Source: Tractidigestivibacter scatoligenes (GTDB lineage Bacteria; Actinomycetota; Coriobacteriia; Coriobacteriales; Atopobiaceae). Taken from it: DNA of 64,000 bases. The stretch is taken from NCBI RefSeq assembly GCF_001494635.1, contig NZ_LOJF01000009.1, positions 496,001 to 560,000 of the forward strand. Reading direction: 5' to 3'. Below the pieces are notes generated by a model. The model searched no databases and was not told the DNA's origin. It saw only the letters and a list, made by a program, of their open reading frames with translations. Position 1 is the first letter of the stretch, and each line of letters opens with the position of its first letter. Below are positions 34,711 to 46,139 of this stretch, one piece after another. A program made the position numbers and the translations under genes.

Positions 34711-36381
34711 CTACTCCCCTCCCGCGACCTCGGCGAGACGCGTCGCCAGGTCGCGAATCCTCTTGTCGCAGCGGTATGCAGCCGGGCCCGCAAAGAAGCG
34801 GGCGGTGCACTCCATGACCTCATCCACCACAACCAGGTCGTTCTCGCGGAGCGTGGTGCCCGTAGCCGTAATGTCAACGATGCGGTCGGTCATGCCCACG
34901 ATGGGCCCAAGTTCGATGTTGCCATGCAGGGTCACTATGTCCACCTGCTGACCAATGGAGTCGTAGTAGGCCTGCGTGATGCGCGGGTACTTGGTGGCCA
35001 CGCGCACGGTGCCGCGCCAGGCGTAGTTGCGCTCGGCGAGGCCCGCCTTGGCGCGCGGCTCGGCAACCACAAAGCGGCAGCCGCCAAAGCCCAGGTCAAC
35101 CAGCTGGAGCACGTCCATGTTGGCCTCCACGAGCGAGTCGCGCCCGCAGATGCCGCAATCGCAGCCGCCGTGGCCCACAAAGGCGGGCGCGTCCTGTGCG
35201 CGCACGATCACGTACTCCACGTCACCCTCACGCACTGTGAGCTGGCGGCCGGGATCGCGCAGGCCCTCAACGGGGAGCCCCGCCGCCTCGAGGACGCGGA
35301 TGGTGTCCTTGAGGAGCGACCCCTTGGGGACGGCAATGCGCAGAGGCCTCTCGGCAAGCCTCACGCCGGGGGTGACCACGCCCGACTCTCCCGGCTCGCC
35401 CAGAATCTCCTGCAGGCGCTCGAGCGAGAGGGCAAATCCGCAGGCAGCGGTATTCTCGCGGCCCAGGTTGGCGAGAACCGCATCGTAGCGGCCGCCGGAG
35501 GCCAGCGAGGCCGCGATGCCCTCGGCGTAGCCCTTGAAGATGATGCCCGTGTAGTAGTCGAAGGAGTTGATGATCGAGAAGTCAAAGGACGCGCGGCCGT
35601 CAGAGAAGAGGCCCGAGAGCGAGTCAACCAGACGCGAGAGCTCCGCGGTACCACGGGCGTCCTCCTCGACACCAGCCTCGTCGAGCAGGGCGTCGAGCGC
35701 GGGAACCACCTCGATACCGCCCACCAGGCGCGGGATGCGGCAGATGGCGCGGGCTGCGGCGGCATCGAGCTCGCCGGCGGCAACGGACTTCTCGACCAGC
35801 TCGTCCAAGGAGACGAAGTCAGAGTCGTGCACCAGGGCAAGGGCCTCTTCGCGGAAGCGGGCGCTGGGGGCACAGGTGTCGAGCAGGGCCTTGAGCGGCG
35901 TGACCGAGCCCAGCACGATGCGCCATGCCGGCACGTCAAGCGCACCGAGCGTCTCGGCGAGAAGGTCCACCACCTCGTGCTCGGCGGCGGCACCGTCACC
36001 GCCCACAAGCTCCACGCCCAGCTGCGTGAACTGGCGCGGCTGACCCTTGAGCGATGATTCCTCGCGCACAACGGGCGCCTCATAGCGAAGGCGCACGGGC
36101 AGGCTGTCTGGGCTCACGCGCGTGGAAATCATGCGCGCGATGGGCAGCGTGAGATCCGGGCGCAACGTGAGGAGGCTTCCGTCCACGTCGAAAAGCTGAA
36201 ACGGAAGACCCTTGATGCGGCCCGCGCGCTCGAGCGCGTCGCGCGACTCCAGGAGCGGCGTCTCCACCGGGAGGTATCCATGCGACGAGAAGACCTCGCG
36301 CACGGTGCCGGAGATTCGCTCGCGCGCGAGCGCCTCCTGAGGAAGGATGTCACGGAACCCGCTTGGTGTGCCTGCTATCAC
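34711..36381 (-). CDS. hisG: Fused ATP phosphoribosyltransferase: HisZ regulatory + HisG catalytic
   Basis: 556 residues from a GTG start (VIAGTPSGFRDILP) with GGGGAGAGGGG upstream. Residues 1 to about 330 are a HisRS-like HisZ domain: 'TPSGFRDILPQEA', 'LRPDLTLPIARMIST', 'YEAPVVREESSLKGQPRQFTQ' split by normal spacing, and 'SFDYYTGIIFKGY'. Residues about 346-556 are a complete short-form HisG: 'LRIAVPKGSLLKDTIRVLEA', 'CGICGRDSLVEA' and the PRPP-binding 'GPIVGMTDRIVDITATG'. In most short-form systems the two are separate proteins forming an octamer. No stop or frameshift lies between the domains. It opens the his operon. Confidence 0.93.
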   Translation of the reverse strand: MIAGTPSGFRDILPQEALARERISGTVREVFSSHGYLPVETPLLESRDALERAGRIKGLPFQLFDVDGSLLTLRPDLTLPIARMISTRVSPDSLPVRLRYEAPVVREESSLKGQPRQFTQLGVELVGGDGAAAEHEVVDLLAETLGALDVPAWRIVLGSVTPLKALLDTCAPSARFREEALALVHDSDFVSLDELVEKSVAAGELDAAAARAICRIPRLVGGIEVVPALDALLDEAGVEEDARGTAELSRLVDSLSGLFSDGRASFDFSIINSFDYYTGIIFKGYAEGIAASLASGGRYDAVLANLGRENTAACGFALSLERLQEILGEPGESGVVTPGVRLAERPLRIAVPKGSLLKDTIRVLEAAGLPVEGLRDPGRQLTVREGDVEYVIVRAQDAPAFVGHGGCDCGICGRDSLVEANMDVLQLVDLGFGGCRFVVAEPRAKAGLAERNYAWRGTVRVATKYPRITQAYYDSIGQQVDIVTLHGNIELGPIVGMTDRIVDITATGTTLRENDLVVVDEVMECTARFFAGPAAYRCDKRIRDLATRLAEVAGGE

Positions 36382-36479
36382 GCCTGCCCCTCTCCCCTTC
36401 TGGTACGTAGAGCATACCGCTCCGCCGCGACAGAAATTACGGTGCGCCACTTGACGCGACGCATGTCTTCTCGCGTTGT

Positions 36480-36499
36480 CACTTTAGCATACTAAAGTG
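36480..36499. promoter_or_regulatory. 20-bp palindrome upstream of the his operon (candidate operator)
   Basis: CACTTTAG-CATA-CTAAAGTG, perfect 8-bp arms, about 100 bp upstream of the hisZG GTG. On the minus strand it contains TATGCT, a possible -10 element, but no good -35 hexamer is seen. Operator architecture suits a dimeric repressor; no T-box or His-rich leader peptide is visible nearby. Confidence 0.5.
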
Positions 36500-36651
36500 C
36501 TGTGCGCTGTGTGGACGCCAGGCACACAGAGCGTTAACGCTCCATTCATATGGGGAGCTTGGACCGCAGCGGGTTGCTTCTCGGCGACGGCTTGTTACTC
36601 TCGGCGGCCATCCGACGGCGACAACCGAAGACCCCACAGAAACTCGCCCTC

Positions 36652-36850
36652 CGGCGAGAAAACGGCGCCCGAGAGATCCTTTCGTACGTGATTTCTTCGA
36701 TAACATGCCTTCCGGCGTCAAAATGACGCCGGAAGCGAGGTTTCGTCCGAGGCCGCCGCCAAAACGGGCCCTCCGGCGAGAAAACGGCACCTGAACAGGG
36801 GTTTCCGACAGGACTCCGTACAAAACGGGCCTTCCGGCGCCCGTCAAACC
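36652..36850. repeat. Hairpin-unit array, locus 3 (about four units)
   Basis: Units start GCC(C/T)TCCGGCG at about 36652, 36708, 36769 and 36830, so the period is about 60 bp. The clearest stem is CTTCCGGCGTCA / TGACGCCGGAAG (36709-36735), perfect over 12 bp. Spacers carry TTTCGTACGTGAT and CTCCGTACAAAACGG, the same motifs as at loci 1 and 2. The array fills the gap between the his promoter region and the 3' end of murJ. Confidence 0.7.
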
Positions 36851-36870
36851 ACCGCCTGAGGGGGTACCGC

Positions 36871-38574
36871 CTACCCGCGGCGGCGCGTAAGGCGCCCAAG
36901 CACAGACTTGATGAAGCGCGACTCGGGCATCTTCAGCGCAATCGACAGCCCGTAGGTCACAAGAACCGCCGGCACCCCGCCCGCAACGCAATAGAGAATA
37001 GACGTCAGCGTGTGGCCGGCGCAGTCCCCAACGAACGCGTTAAGAGCAGCGAGAATCCCCGCTCCCACAGCAGCACCAGCCAGCCCAATGAGGATCGACT
37101 TCACAAGCGACCCCAGAATGCCGCGAAGCCCAAGCGACCCAATGGCGTAACGCAAAAACGCCACAATGACGATGTCCACCGCGAGAAAGAACAAGGCCGA
37201 GGTCAGCGAGACATACACGATGGCCTGAAACTCGCTTAGGCCCTGTGGCATGAGGAAGAGCAAAAGCACGACTTGCCACGCCGTGCCCACCACGCTCGCA
37301 ATTGCGTAAAGGACCATCCGCCTCATTGCCGAGAAGACCTTCTGCAGGTACATGCACACGCTATAGAGCGGCAGGGCGCACGCAAGGCCAAACAGATAGC
37401 CCGCCGTCATGGAGAGCTGGTCAGAGGTGAACTTCCCCGCCGCGACGATCGAGGTCAGCGGCATGGAAAAGACGATGAGGTACATCGCAAACGGCACCAT
37501 GAAGAAGAGAATCTCGCTCAGTCCGGCAGAGATGCCCCGCTTAAAGCCAGCGTCATCGTTCTTTGCAAAGCTGTCGGACAGCTCCGTGAACATGGCCGTG
37601 GTGATGGGCACGGTAAGGATTGCGTACGGCAGGGTATACCAAAGGCGCGCGTAGTAGGCCACCGACGCGCCGGACACCGTCACGGAGAGCGCGGTGCTCT
37701 GCTGGACGGAGGTCTGGACAAATGACGTGATCATCACGACAAGCGAGGGGACGCCAATGGAGAGCGTCTCCCTAAGGTGGGGGTCATGCCAGTCGACATG
37801 CCACGTAAGGTGAATGCCGTGCTTGCGCAGAGAAGGCATCTGGCAGACAACCTGCACCGCTACGCCAAGAGGGTTGCCAATGGCCAAAATCACCGTTGCA
37901 AGCGTCGGGTTGGAGCCCACAAGCGCCGCATAGAGCAAAAACGACGCCGTGACCACAAAGTTGTTGAAGATGGAGCTTGCGCTGCTCCAGAAGTAGTCCC
38001 TCTCGGCATTGAGCACGCCCGAGAAGATCGAAGACAGCGAGTAGAGCACAACCTCCACCACGAAGAACCTAAAGAGGTAGGTGGCAAAGCTTGCGTCGAA
38101 CTCACTTGTGGCCGAGAAGGACTGTGTCCACACAAGCTGGGCGGCAAAGACAAAGCCGAGAATGGCCACACCGCCCATGAGCAGGATGATGATGGAGACG
38201 AGGTTTGACGTGTAGCGGCTGGCACCCTCGGATCCCTCGCGCCGCTTGACCGACATGTAGACCGGCAAGAACGCCGTCACAAGCATGCCGCCAACGACAA
38301 TTTCGTAAAGCTGGTTAGGGAGGTTGTTGGCCACGGAATAGCAGCTTGCCACCATGCCGGCGCCAAGCGCGAAGCTCTGGCCCCAGGTGCGGAAGAAGCC
38401 CGTGATGCGGCTCACGATGACGAGGAAGCTCATGAGGGCGGCGTTGCGCCCCACCTGGTTCTCGGTGGACTCGGCCGCCTTGCTGCCTGTGGAAGTCTCA
38501 CCCGTCACGCTAGGCGCAGGTCGCTTCTCGCTGGCAGCCATGTGCTTCGGCTTCAAGTCTTGGGTATCGCTCAC
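36871..38574 (-). CDS. murJ: Lipid II flippase MurJ (MviN family)
   Basis: 567 residues from a GTG with GAGGAG upstream, overlapping the ybaK stop (GTGA). A polar N-terminal tail of about 45 residues precedes the first helix. About 14 membrane segments follow, with the MOP-family MurJ signature 'VSRITGFFRTWGQSFALG' and 'VANNLPNQLYEIVVGGMLVTAFLPVY'. It flips lipid-linked peptidoglycan precursors outward. Alternative: a MviN relative exporting another lipid-linked precursor. Its 3' end abuts hairpin array 3. Confidence 0.88.
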   Translation of the reverse strand: MSDTQDLKPKHMAASEKRPAPSVTGETSTGSKAAESTENQVGRNAALMSFLVIVSRITGFFRTWGQSFALGAGMVASCYSVANNLPNQLYEIVVGGMLVTAFLPVYMSVKRREGSEGASRYTSNLVSIIILLMGGVAILGFVFAAQLVWTQSFSATSEFDASFATYLFRFFVVEVVLYSLSSIFSGVLNAERDYFWSSASSIFNNFVVTASFLLYAALVGSNPTLATVILAIGNPLGVAVQVVCQMPSLRKHGIHLTWHVDWHDPHLRETLSIGVPSLVVMITSFVQTSVQQSTALSVTVSGASVAYYARLWYTLPYAILTVPITTAMFTELSDSFAKNDDAGFKRGISAGLSEILFFMVPFAMYLIVFSMPLTSIVAAGKFTSDQLSMTAGYLFGLACALPLYSVCMYLQKVFSAMRRMVLYAIASVVGTAWQVVLLLFLMPQGLSEFQAIVYVSLTSALFFLAVDIVIVAFLRYAIGSLGLRGILGSLVKSILIGLAGAAVGAGILAALNAFVGDCAGHTLTSILYCVAGGVPAVLVTYGLSIALKMPESRFIKSVLGRLTRRRG

Positions 38575-39074
38575 CTGGTCTCCTCTCGGCAGATGTCGGC
38601 GTACTTGGCGTCGCAGAACGCAAGCAGGTCATCGGGGGCAAGGCGCAAGGAGAGGCCCCGTCTGCCGCCCGAGATGCCAATGATGTCAAAGAGCTGGGCC
38701 GTCTCGTCTATGAGCGTGGGAAAGCGCTTCTTCATGCCCACGGGCGAGCAGCCCCCGCGCACGTAGCCCGTGAGGCCCTCGAGCTCCTTGGTGGGAAGCA
38801 TCGAGAGGCTCTTCTCGCCTGCGGCTGCCGCGGCCTTCTTGAAGTCGAGCTCCTCACCCACGGGAATGCAACACACCACGTAGGTGCCGGAAGGAGCCAC
38901 CGTGACCAGCGTCTTGAACGATGACGCCGGATCGACGCCCGCCTCGAGCGCCATGCGCAGGCCCAGGCCTCGCGTGAGGTCGTCCTCCTCGAGCTCCTGG
39001 TACGTGAAGGAGACGCCCGCGCGCTCAAGCTCGCGCATGGCGTTGGTCTTCTGGAACTTCTCACGCTTTGCCAT
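38571..39074 (-). CDS. ybaK: YbaK/EbsC-type aminoacyl-tRNA deacylase
   Basis: 167 residues. YbaK proteins hydrolyse Cys-tRNA(Pro) and related mischarged tRNAs. Family marks: 'TNAMRELERAGVSFTYQEL', 'FKTLVTVAPSGTYVVCCIPV', 'LSMLPTKELEGLTGYVRGGCSPVGMKKRFP' region with GGCSPVG, and 'GGRRGLSLRLAPDDLL'. It lies 2 bp after uvrA and overlaps murJ, so the three form one transcript. Confidence 0.93.
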   Translation of the reverse strand: MAKREKFQKTNAMRELERAGVSFTYQELEEDDLTRGLGLRMALEAGVDPASSFKTLVTVAPSGTYVVCCIPVGEELDFKKAAAAAGEKSLSMLPTKELEGLTGYVRGGCSPVGMKKRFPTLIDETAQLFDIIGISGGRRGLSLRLAPDDLLAFCDAKYADICREETR

Positions 39075-39076
39075 GG

Positions 39077-41953
<2,877 letters not shown>

Positions 41954-42270
41954 GTGTGGTGCGATCCTCTTATCTCATTGACGATTTTCGCTAGCTTTTC
42001 AGTCTAGCCGAGAGGAGCCTTGGCACGTGCGATGGGCGCGGGCGCACACGTCGCGGCAACAATTCGTACGGGTGTGCGGCGTGTGCGAATCACGCGCAAA
42101 GCGCGTCACAGCGACCGCTCGCCGATATAGACACGAGAGAGACATAACGTCGATAGACTAGTTGTCGGGAGGTGATGAAGAGGTAAGCATCGATTACCAC
42201 TTGATGCGAATAGTGATTGAGCAAGAACGGAGTTAAATCGCGAACAGACTTTCAGGTGATGGGAGGACAA
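41954..42270. other. Divergent intergenic region uvrA / secreted protein
   Basis: Holds an inverted repeat ACGCGC-AAA-GCGCGT (42092-42106) and, at its right end, the AT-richer leader of the secreted-protein gene with GGGAGGACAA before its ATG. No coding sequence or SOS-box-like palindrome was recognised. Confidence 0.4.
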
Positions 42271-42786
42271 ATGGATCGACGCACAATGCGCTACCGTATT
42301 CTTATCATTCTGATGTTGACAATATTCCTCGGCTGCATATGCGACTCAACGGTTGCATATGCAACCGAGCGTGAGAGCAATGAGGTAGCCGAAGCAGACT
42401 TTGACCTCGAGCTTGTCCAACCGCAATCGGCAACAATTTCTCTGGCCAACGGAGATACGGCTGAGATTGGAATTCGTCCAGTAGTGACAATCCGCCCAAT
42501 GTGGGAAGAAACCCATTACAACGCATCTGGTAACTGGGAAATTTACTACAATTCCCCAATTGTCTATCGCCATTTTTACATCACTATATCGAATCATAAG
42601 ATAACCAACGCGCACAGCCCTTCCTATACCACTTTCCTCTGTACCGTCTCAGGGGAGAGTTTTACGTGGAATAGCACTGAAGCCACTTATCGGTTAAACG
42701 TCAATGCATTGGCAGACATGGCATCGACTGTAGCAGTTCTCCAAGCATGGATGGACGGTACTACCCTGCACACGTACGCAAACTAG
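42271..42786 (+). CDS. Small secreted protein of unknown function
   Basis: 171 residues from the ATG with GGGAGG upstream; the in-frame start at 42217 lacks one. The N-terminus is a signal peptide: basic MDRRTMRYR, hydrophobic ILIILMLTIFLGCI, cleavage probably after AYA (about 36-38); the cysteine in GCIC could make it a lipoprotein. The mature part is a beta-rich domain of about 130 residues with 'WEIYYNSPIVYRHFYITISN' and no catalytic motif that I recognise. By memory it recalls small secreted Firmicutes domains such as DUF5626, with low certainty. It is AT-richer than its neighbours, hinting at transfer, and is followed 11 bp later by a tiny membrane protein. Confidence 0.6.
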   Translation: MDRRTMRYRILIILMLTIFLGCICDSTVAYATERESNEVAEADFDLELVQPQSATISLANGDTAEIGIRPVVTIRPMWEETHYNASGNWEIYYNSPIVYRHFYITISNHKITNAHSPSYTTFLCTVSGESFTWNSTEATYRLNVNALADMASTVAVLQAWMDGTTLHTYAN

Positions 42787-42797
42787 GAGATCGAACG

Positions 42798-42899
42798 ATG
42801 AATTACGTCGGCCTCAATGCTCCCGAACCACTTGTTCTGGTGTGCGCCACGATAGTCATTGGAATCGTCGTACTTCTTGTGCGCTCAACCAAGCGATAG
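42798..42899 (+). CDS. 33-residue single-pass membrane protein
   Basis: ATG with AGGAG (overlapping the previous stop) and a 7-base gap. The product starts MNYVGLNAPEP, has one hydrophobic segment (LVLVCATIVIGIVVLLV) and ends in RSTKR. The positively charged C-terminus suggests an N-out, C-in topology. It follows the secreted protein at 42271 and precedes a bidirectional terminator, so the two form a unit. The function is unknown; a small partner or toxin-like peptide is possible. Confidence 0.5.
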   Translation: MNYVGLNAPEPLVLVCATIVIGIVVLLVRSTKR

Positions 42900-42948
42900 C
42901 GAGCATGCGTTTTCGAAATGAAGGATGCCCTTCTGACGGTCGAGAAGA

Positions 42949-42982
42949 ACTGCCCCACCATATCGTTGAAGGGTGGGGCAGT
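42949..42982. terminator. Bidirectional terminator
   Basis: Eleven-bp arms ACTGCCCCACC / GGTGGGGCAGT with a 12-base loop between two convergent genes (the 33-residue protein and the GtrA-like gene). T-rich stretches of moderate quality lie on both sides. Confidence 0.75.
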
Positions 42983-43023
42983 CATGTATTGATATTTGCA
43001 AGCTTCCAGAAGAATTGATGGCC

Positions 43024-43551
43024 CTACTCGGCCTTGTCGGCCTTCTTGTCCTTGGAGTCCGGCATAATCCAGAACTTGAGCAGCGGGAAGCTCACGACAA
43101 CGGCGGCCAGCGTGTTGACCGCAGAGGCAACGGTACCAGACAGGCCCGCGTCCCAACCAAAGGTGCTCTGGCAGAAGGCAGTCACATAGCTCGGCAGGAT
43201 GAGGTTGACCACAACGATAAGCACAGCAAGCAGCGCGTACTTCCAGGCAGCGTCCTTGAACGAGGTGTCGGAATCAAACACCCAGAACATCTGCACGAAG
43301 AAGTTCACAACCTGCGCCAGCACCTCAGCAATGAGGAACGTGATGAAGCCGCCCAGGTAGTTCGAGCCGGCAGTGGTGTAGTCGAACAGCCAGAACTTGA
43401 ACGGGCCGTTGAGCTGCATGCCGTTGATGAAGATTGCCGTGCCCACCCACGTGCACACAAAGCGCGTGATGGTGGAGATGTTCGACAGCACGTTGAACTT
43501 GATGAACTGCCAGAGCGTCTTGTGCTCCTCGGTCCAGGTCTTGAAGCTCAT
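43024..43551 (-). CDS. GtrA-like small membrane protein
   Basis: 175 residues with four predicted membrane segments (about 14-40, 64-86, 103-123, 135-160). The start 'WQFIKFNVLSNISTITRF' and the mid-segment 'VLAQVVNFFVQMFWVFDSD' resemble the GtrA family, whose members take part in moving lipid-linked sugars for cell-surface glycans; the resemblance is by eye. It lies 95 bp after the GH3 gene on the same strand and may be co-transcribed with it. The C-terminus is a charged Lys/Asp tail. Confidence 0.65.
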   Translation of the reverse strand: MSFKTWTEEHKTLWQFIKFNVLSNISTITRFVCTWVGTAIFINGMQLNGPFKFWLFDYTTAGSNYLGGFITFLIAEVLAQVVNFFVQMFWVFDSDTSFKDAAWKYALLAVLIVVVNLILPSYVTAFCQSTFGWDAGLSGTVASAVNTLAAVVVSFPLLKFWIMPDSKDKKADKAE

Positions 43552-43646
43552 TGACTTGCCCCTTCCTTCCCGGCCACCCGGCCGATCAACCTACTTCCTC
43601 ACACGGCCGCGCCGCCCCGCCCGACAGCGCGACCAACACACAGGAA

Positions 43647-46139
43647 CTACTTGCCTGCCAAGGTAAGCGCCCCGTTGGTACGCGCATTGCCGATAAGATT
43701 CGCGATAAAGGCGACGAGGATCGGCACGATAAACCAGAGGAACCAAACCAGGATGAAGCCCTCGCCGGTCGCAAGCTTAACGAGAAGCGCCGGTACGATT
43801 CCCGCGAGGCCCCACCACTTGATCTCGCGCACAATGGCGTCGACCATGGCCACAGAGACCATGCCGTTGGTCATCTTGGCCAGCGCTCGCAGCGGCATGT
43901 TCCAGATGAACAGCACGTTGAGGTTGGGCTTGCCCGAGGCGTCGGCCGCGCGCTTCATGGCCGCAAGCACCAGCCACACGATCCAGAAGATGGGCGAGCG
44001 CCCGTGGTTGAGGTCGCAGAAGCACATGTTGCGGTCGATGCGCACCTTGGGGCTGGGGATGGGATGGCCGAGGAGCGCCGCGAAGTGTGCGTCGTCCACA
44101 GTCTGGACCTTGCCCGTCTCGTAGGGCGTCACGTCGACGCCGGCATAGGGGTCGGCCGCGTTGGTGCCCTCAACCTCAACAGTTCCAACAAGGCGAATAT
44201 CCTCGCTTGAGGCGCCAACGCGTAGCTCGTAGGTACCGCCCTCGACCTCCCAGGCGTCGGTCGCCACGTTGAAGTAGCGGAACGCCTTGTCATCCAGGGC
44301 AATACTCACCTGCTTGCTCTCGTGCGCGGCAAGCTCCACGCGAGCAAAGCCCTTGAGCTCTTGGGCGGCGCGGAACACCTGGTGATTGGGCTTGGCCACG
44401 TAGAGCTGGCACACCTCGGTGCCGGCGCGGTCGCCGTCGTTGGTGAGGGTGAAGGTCACGCCCTTGGGAGTAGCCTTGAGGTCGCTGTACGAGAAGCTCG
44501 TGTACGAGAGGCCATAGCCAAACGGGTAGGCAACCTCGACGCCGGCCATCTGATAGTAGCGATAGCCCACGTAGATGCCCTCGCGGTACTCGGCGCTCAT
44601 GCCCTGCGCCGGGAAGCGGTCCGCCGTGGGGGTGTCGGCCAGACGCTTGGGCCAGGTCTCGGTGAGCTTGCCGGAGGGGTTCACGCGCCCGCACACCAAA
44701 TCAAGCGCCGCGCCGGCGCCGGCCTGTCCGCCAAGAGCAAGGTAGAGCACCGCGCGGGCATCGGCCACCCAGTCGGTCTCGACGCAAGAGCCAGCCGAGA
44801 GAAGCACGACCACGTTGGAGTTCACCTGCGAGATGGCGTGCAGGAGCTCGACCTGGTTGTCGTTCAGGCGCATGTTGCGACGGTCCGCACCCTCGGACTC
44901 CGCAATCTCGTCGAGGGCCAGGCACGCAATGACAACGTCGGCGTGCTGCGCCAGCTCAACGGCTGCGTCGCGCTTGGCGGCATCCTCGCCGCCGTGGCGA
45001 AGGAAGCCCTGCTCATACCCAACGAGCGTGAGGCCGCTCTCCCCCACCATGTCGAGAATGTCATCGACCTGCGTGCAATTGACCGCGGAAGACCCGGCGC
45101 CCTGGTAGCGCGGCTCACGGGCAAAGTCGCCCACGAGGGCCACCTTGGTCCCGGCAGCAAGCGGCAGCAGCGAGTCATCGTTCTTGAGAAGCACGGCGCC
45201 CTCGGCCGCAGCCTCGCGCGCAAGCGCATGGTGACCGGCCTTGTCAAACTCGCCCGTGGCGCCCTCGACGGCCGGATGCGTAGAGAGCACCAGCTCAAGC
45301 GCATCGTCCACGCAACCGTCCAGCACCTCCTCGGAGAGGCGACCGGAGTGCACTGCGGCAACCAGCTGACGTACGGAGTCCATGCCAGGCGCGGGCATCT
45401 CGAAGGTGGAGCCCGCCTCCACGCCGGCAACGTGGTCGTTCGAGCCGCCCCAGTCCGTGATCACGGCGCCATCGAAGCCCCACTCGCCGCGCAGGATGTC
45501 ACGCAGCAGGTGACGGTTCTCGTTGGCATAGGTGCCGTTGATCAGGTTGTAGGAGCTCATGATCGACTTGGGGTGGGACTCGCGCACCACGATCTCGAAG
45601 GCCGTGAGGTAGTTCTCGCGCAGGGTGCGCTCGTCGACCACCGAGTTGGACGCCTGGCGACGCGTCTCCTGGCTGTTGGCGGCAAAGTGCTTGGGGCAGG
45701 CGGCAACGCCCTCGGACTGGATGCCGCGAACGTAGGACGCGGCCATCTTGCCCGCAAGGTAGGGGTCCTCGGAGAAGTACTCGAAGTTGCGCCCGCAGAG
45801 CGGCGAGCGCTTCATGCAGAGGCCCGGCCCCAGAAGCGTGCCCACGCCCTGGGCGGCAGCTTCCTCACCCAGTGCCTTGCCGATCTTCTCGCCCAGCGCT
45901 TCATCCCAGGTGTTGGCGACGGTGACCGCCGTGGGAAAGCAGGTGGCGGGCTCGGAGCCCGCGATTCCCAGGTGGTCTGCCGCGCCCAGCTGGTGGCGTA
46001 GGCCGTTGGGGCCGTCGGAGAACTCCATCACGGGAATGCTGAGGCGCTCGGAGCCCCAGCTCCCAAAAGTCGTAGCCCCCTGGAGGAGCGCGCACTTCTC
46101 CTCCAGCGTCATCTTCTCGATAATGTCTGCGTGCTTCAT
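43647..46139 (-). CDS. Glycoside hydrolase family 3 with C-terminal membrane segments
   Basis: 830 residues from the ATG of MKHADIIEKM. The family 3 N-terminal domain carries 'FSDGPNGLRHQ', 'PKHFAANSQETRR' and the nucleophile region 'GAVITDWGGSNDH'. The GH3 C-terminal domain starts near 'LLKNDDSLLPLA', and the Fn3-like domain includes 'FGYGLSYTSFSYSD'. After about residue 690 come 'PIFWIVWLVLAAMKRAADA', 'WWGLAGIVPALLVKL' and 'FILVWFLWFIVPILVAFIANLI', two or three membrane helices. There is no N-terminal signal peptide. Probable beta-glucosidase or related exo-glycosidase; the catalytic face may be cytoplasmic. Confidence 0.88.
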   Translation of the reverse strand: MKHADIIEKMTLEEKCALLQGATTFGSWGSERLSIPVMEFSDGPNGLRHQLGAADHLGIAGSEPATCFPTAVTVANTWDEALGEKIGKALGEEAAAQGVGTLLGPGLCMKRSPLCGRNFEYFSEDPYLAGKMAASYVRGIQSEGVAACPKHFAANSQETRRQASNSVVDERTLRENYLTAFEIVVRESHPKSIMSSYNLINGTYANENRHLLRDILRGEWGFDGAVITDWGGSNDHVAGVEAGSTFEMPAPGMDSVRQLVAAVHSGRLSEEVLDGCVDDALELVLSTHPAVEGATGEFDKAGHHALAREAAAEGAVLLKNDDSLLPLAAGTKVALVGDFAREPRYQGAGSSAVNCTQVDDILDMVGESGLTLVGYEQGFLRHGGEDAAKRDAAVELAQHADVVIACLALDEIAESEGADRRNMRLNDNQVELLHAISQVNSNVVVLLSAGSCVETDWVADARAVLYLALGGQAGAGAALDLVCGRVNPSGKLTETWPKRLADTPTADRFPAQGMSAEYREGIYVGYRYYQMAGVEVAYPFGYGLSYTSFSYSDLKATPKGVTFTLTNDGDRAGTEVCQLYVAKPNHQVFRAAQELKGFARVELAAHESKQVSIALDDKAFRYFNVATDAWEVEGGTYELRVGASSEDIRLVGTVEVEGTNAADPYAGVDVTPYETGKVQTVDDAHFAALLGHPIPSPKVRIDRNMCFCDLNHGRSPIFWIVWLVLAAMKRAADASGKPNLNVLFIWNMPLRALAKMTNGMVSVAMVDAIVREIKWWGLAGIVPALLVKLATGEGFILVWFLWFIVPILVAFIANLIGNARTNGALTLAGK

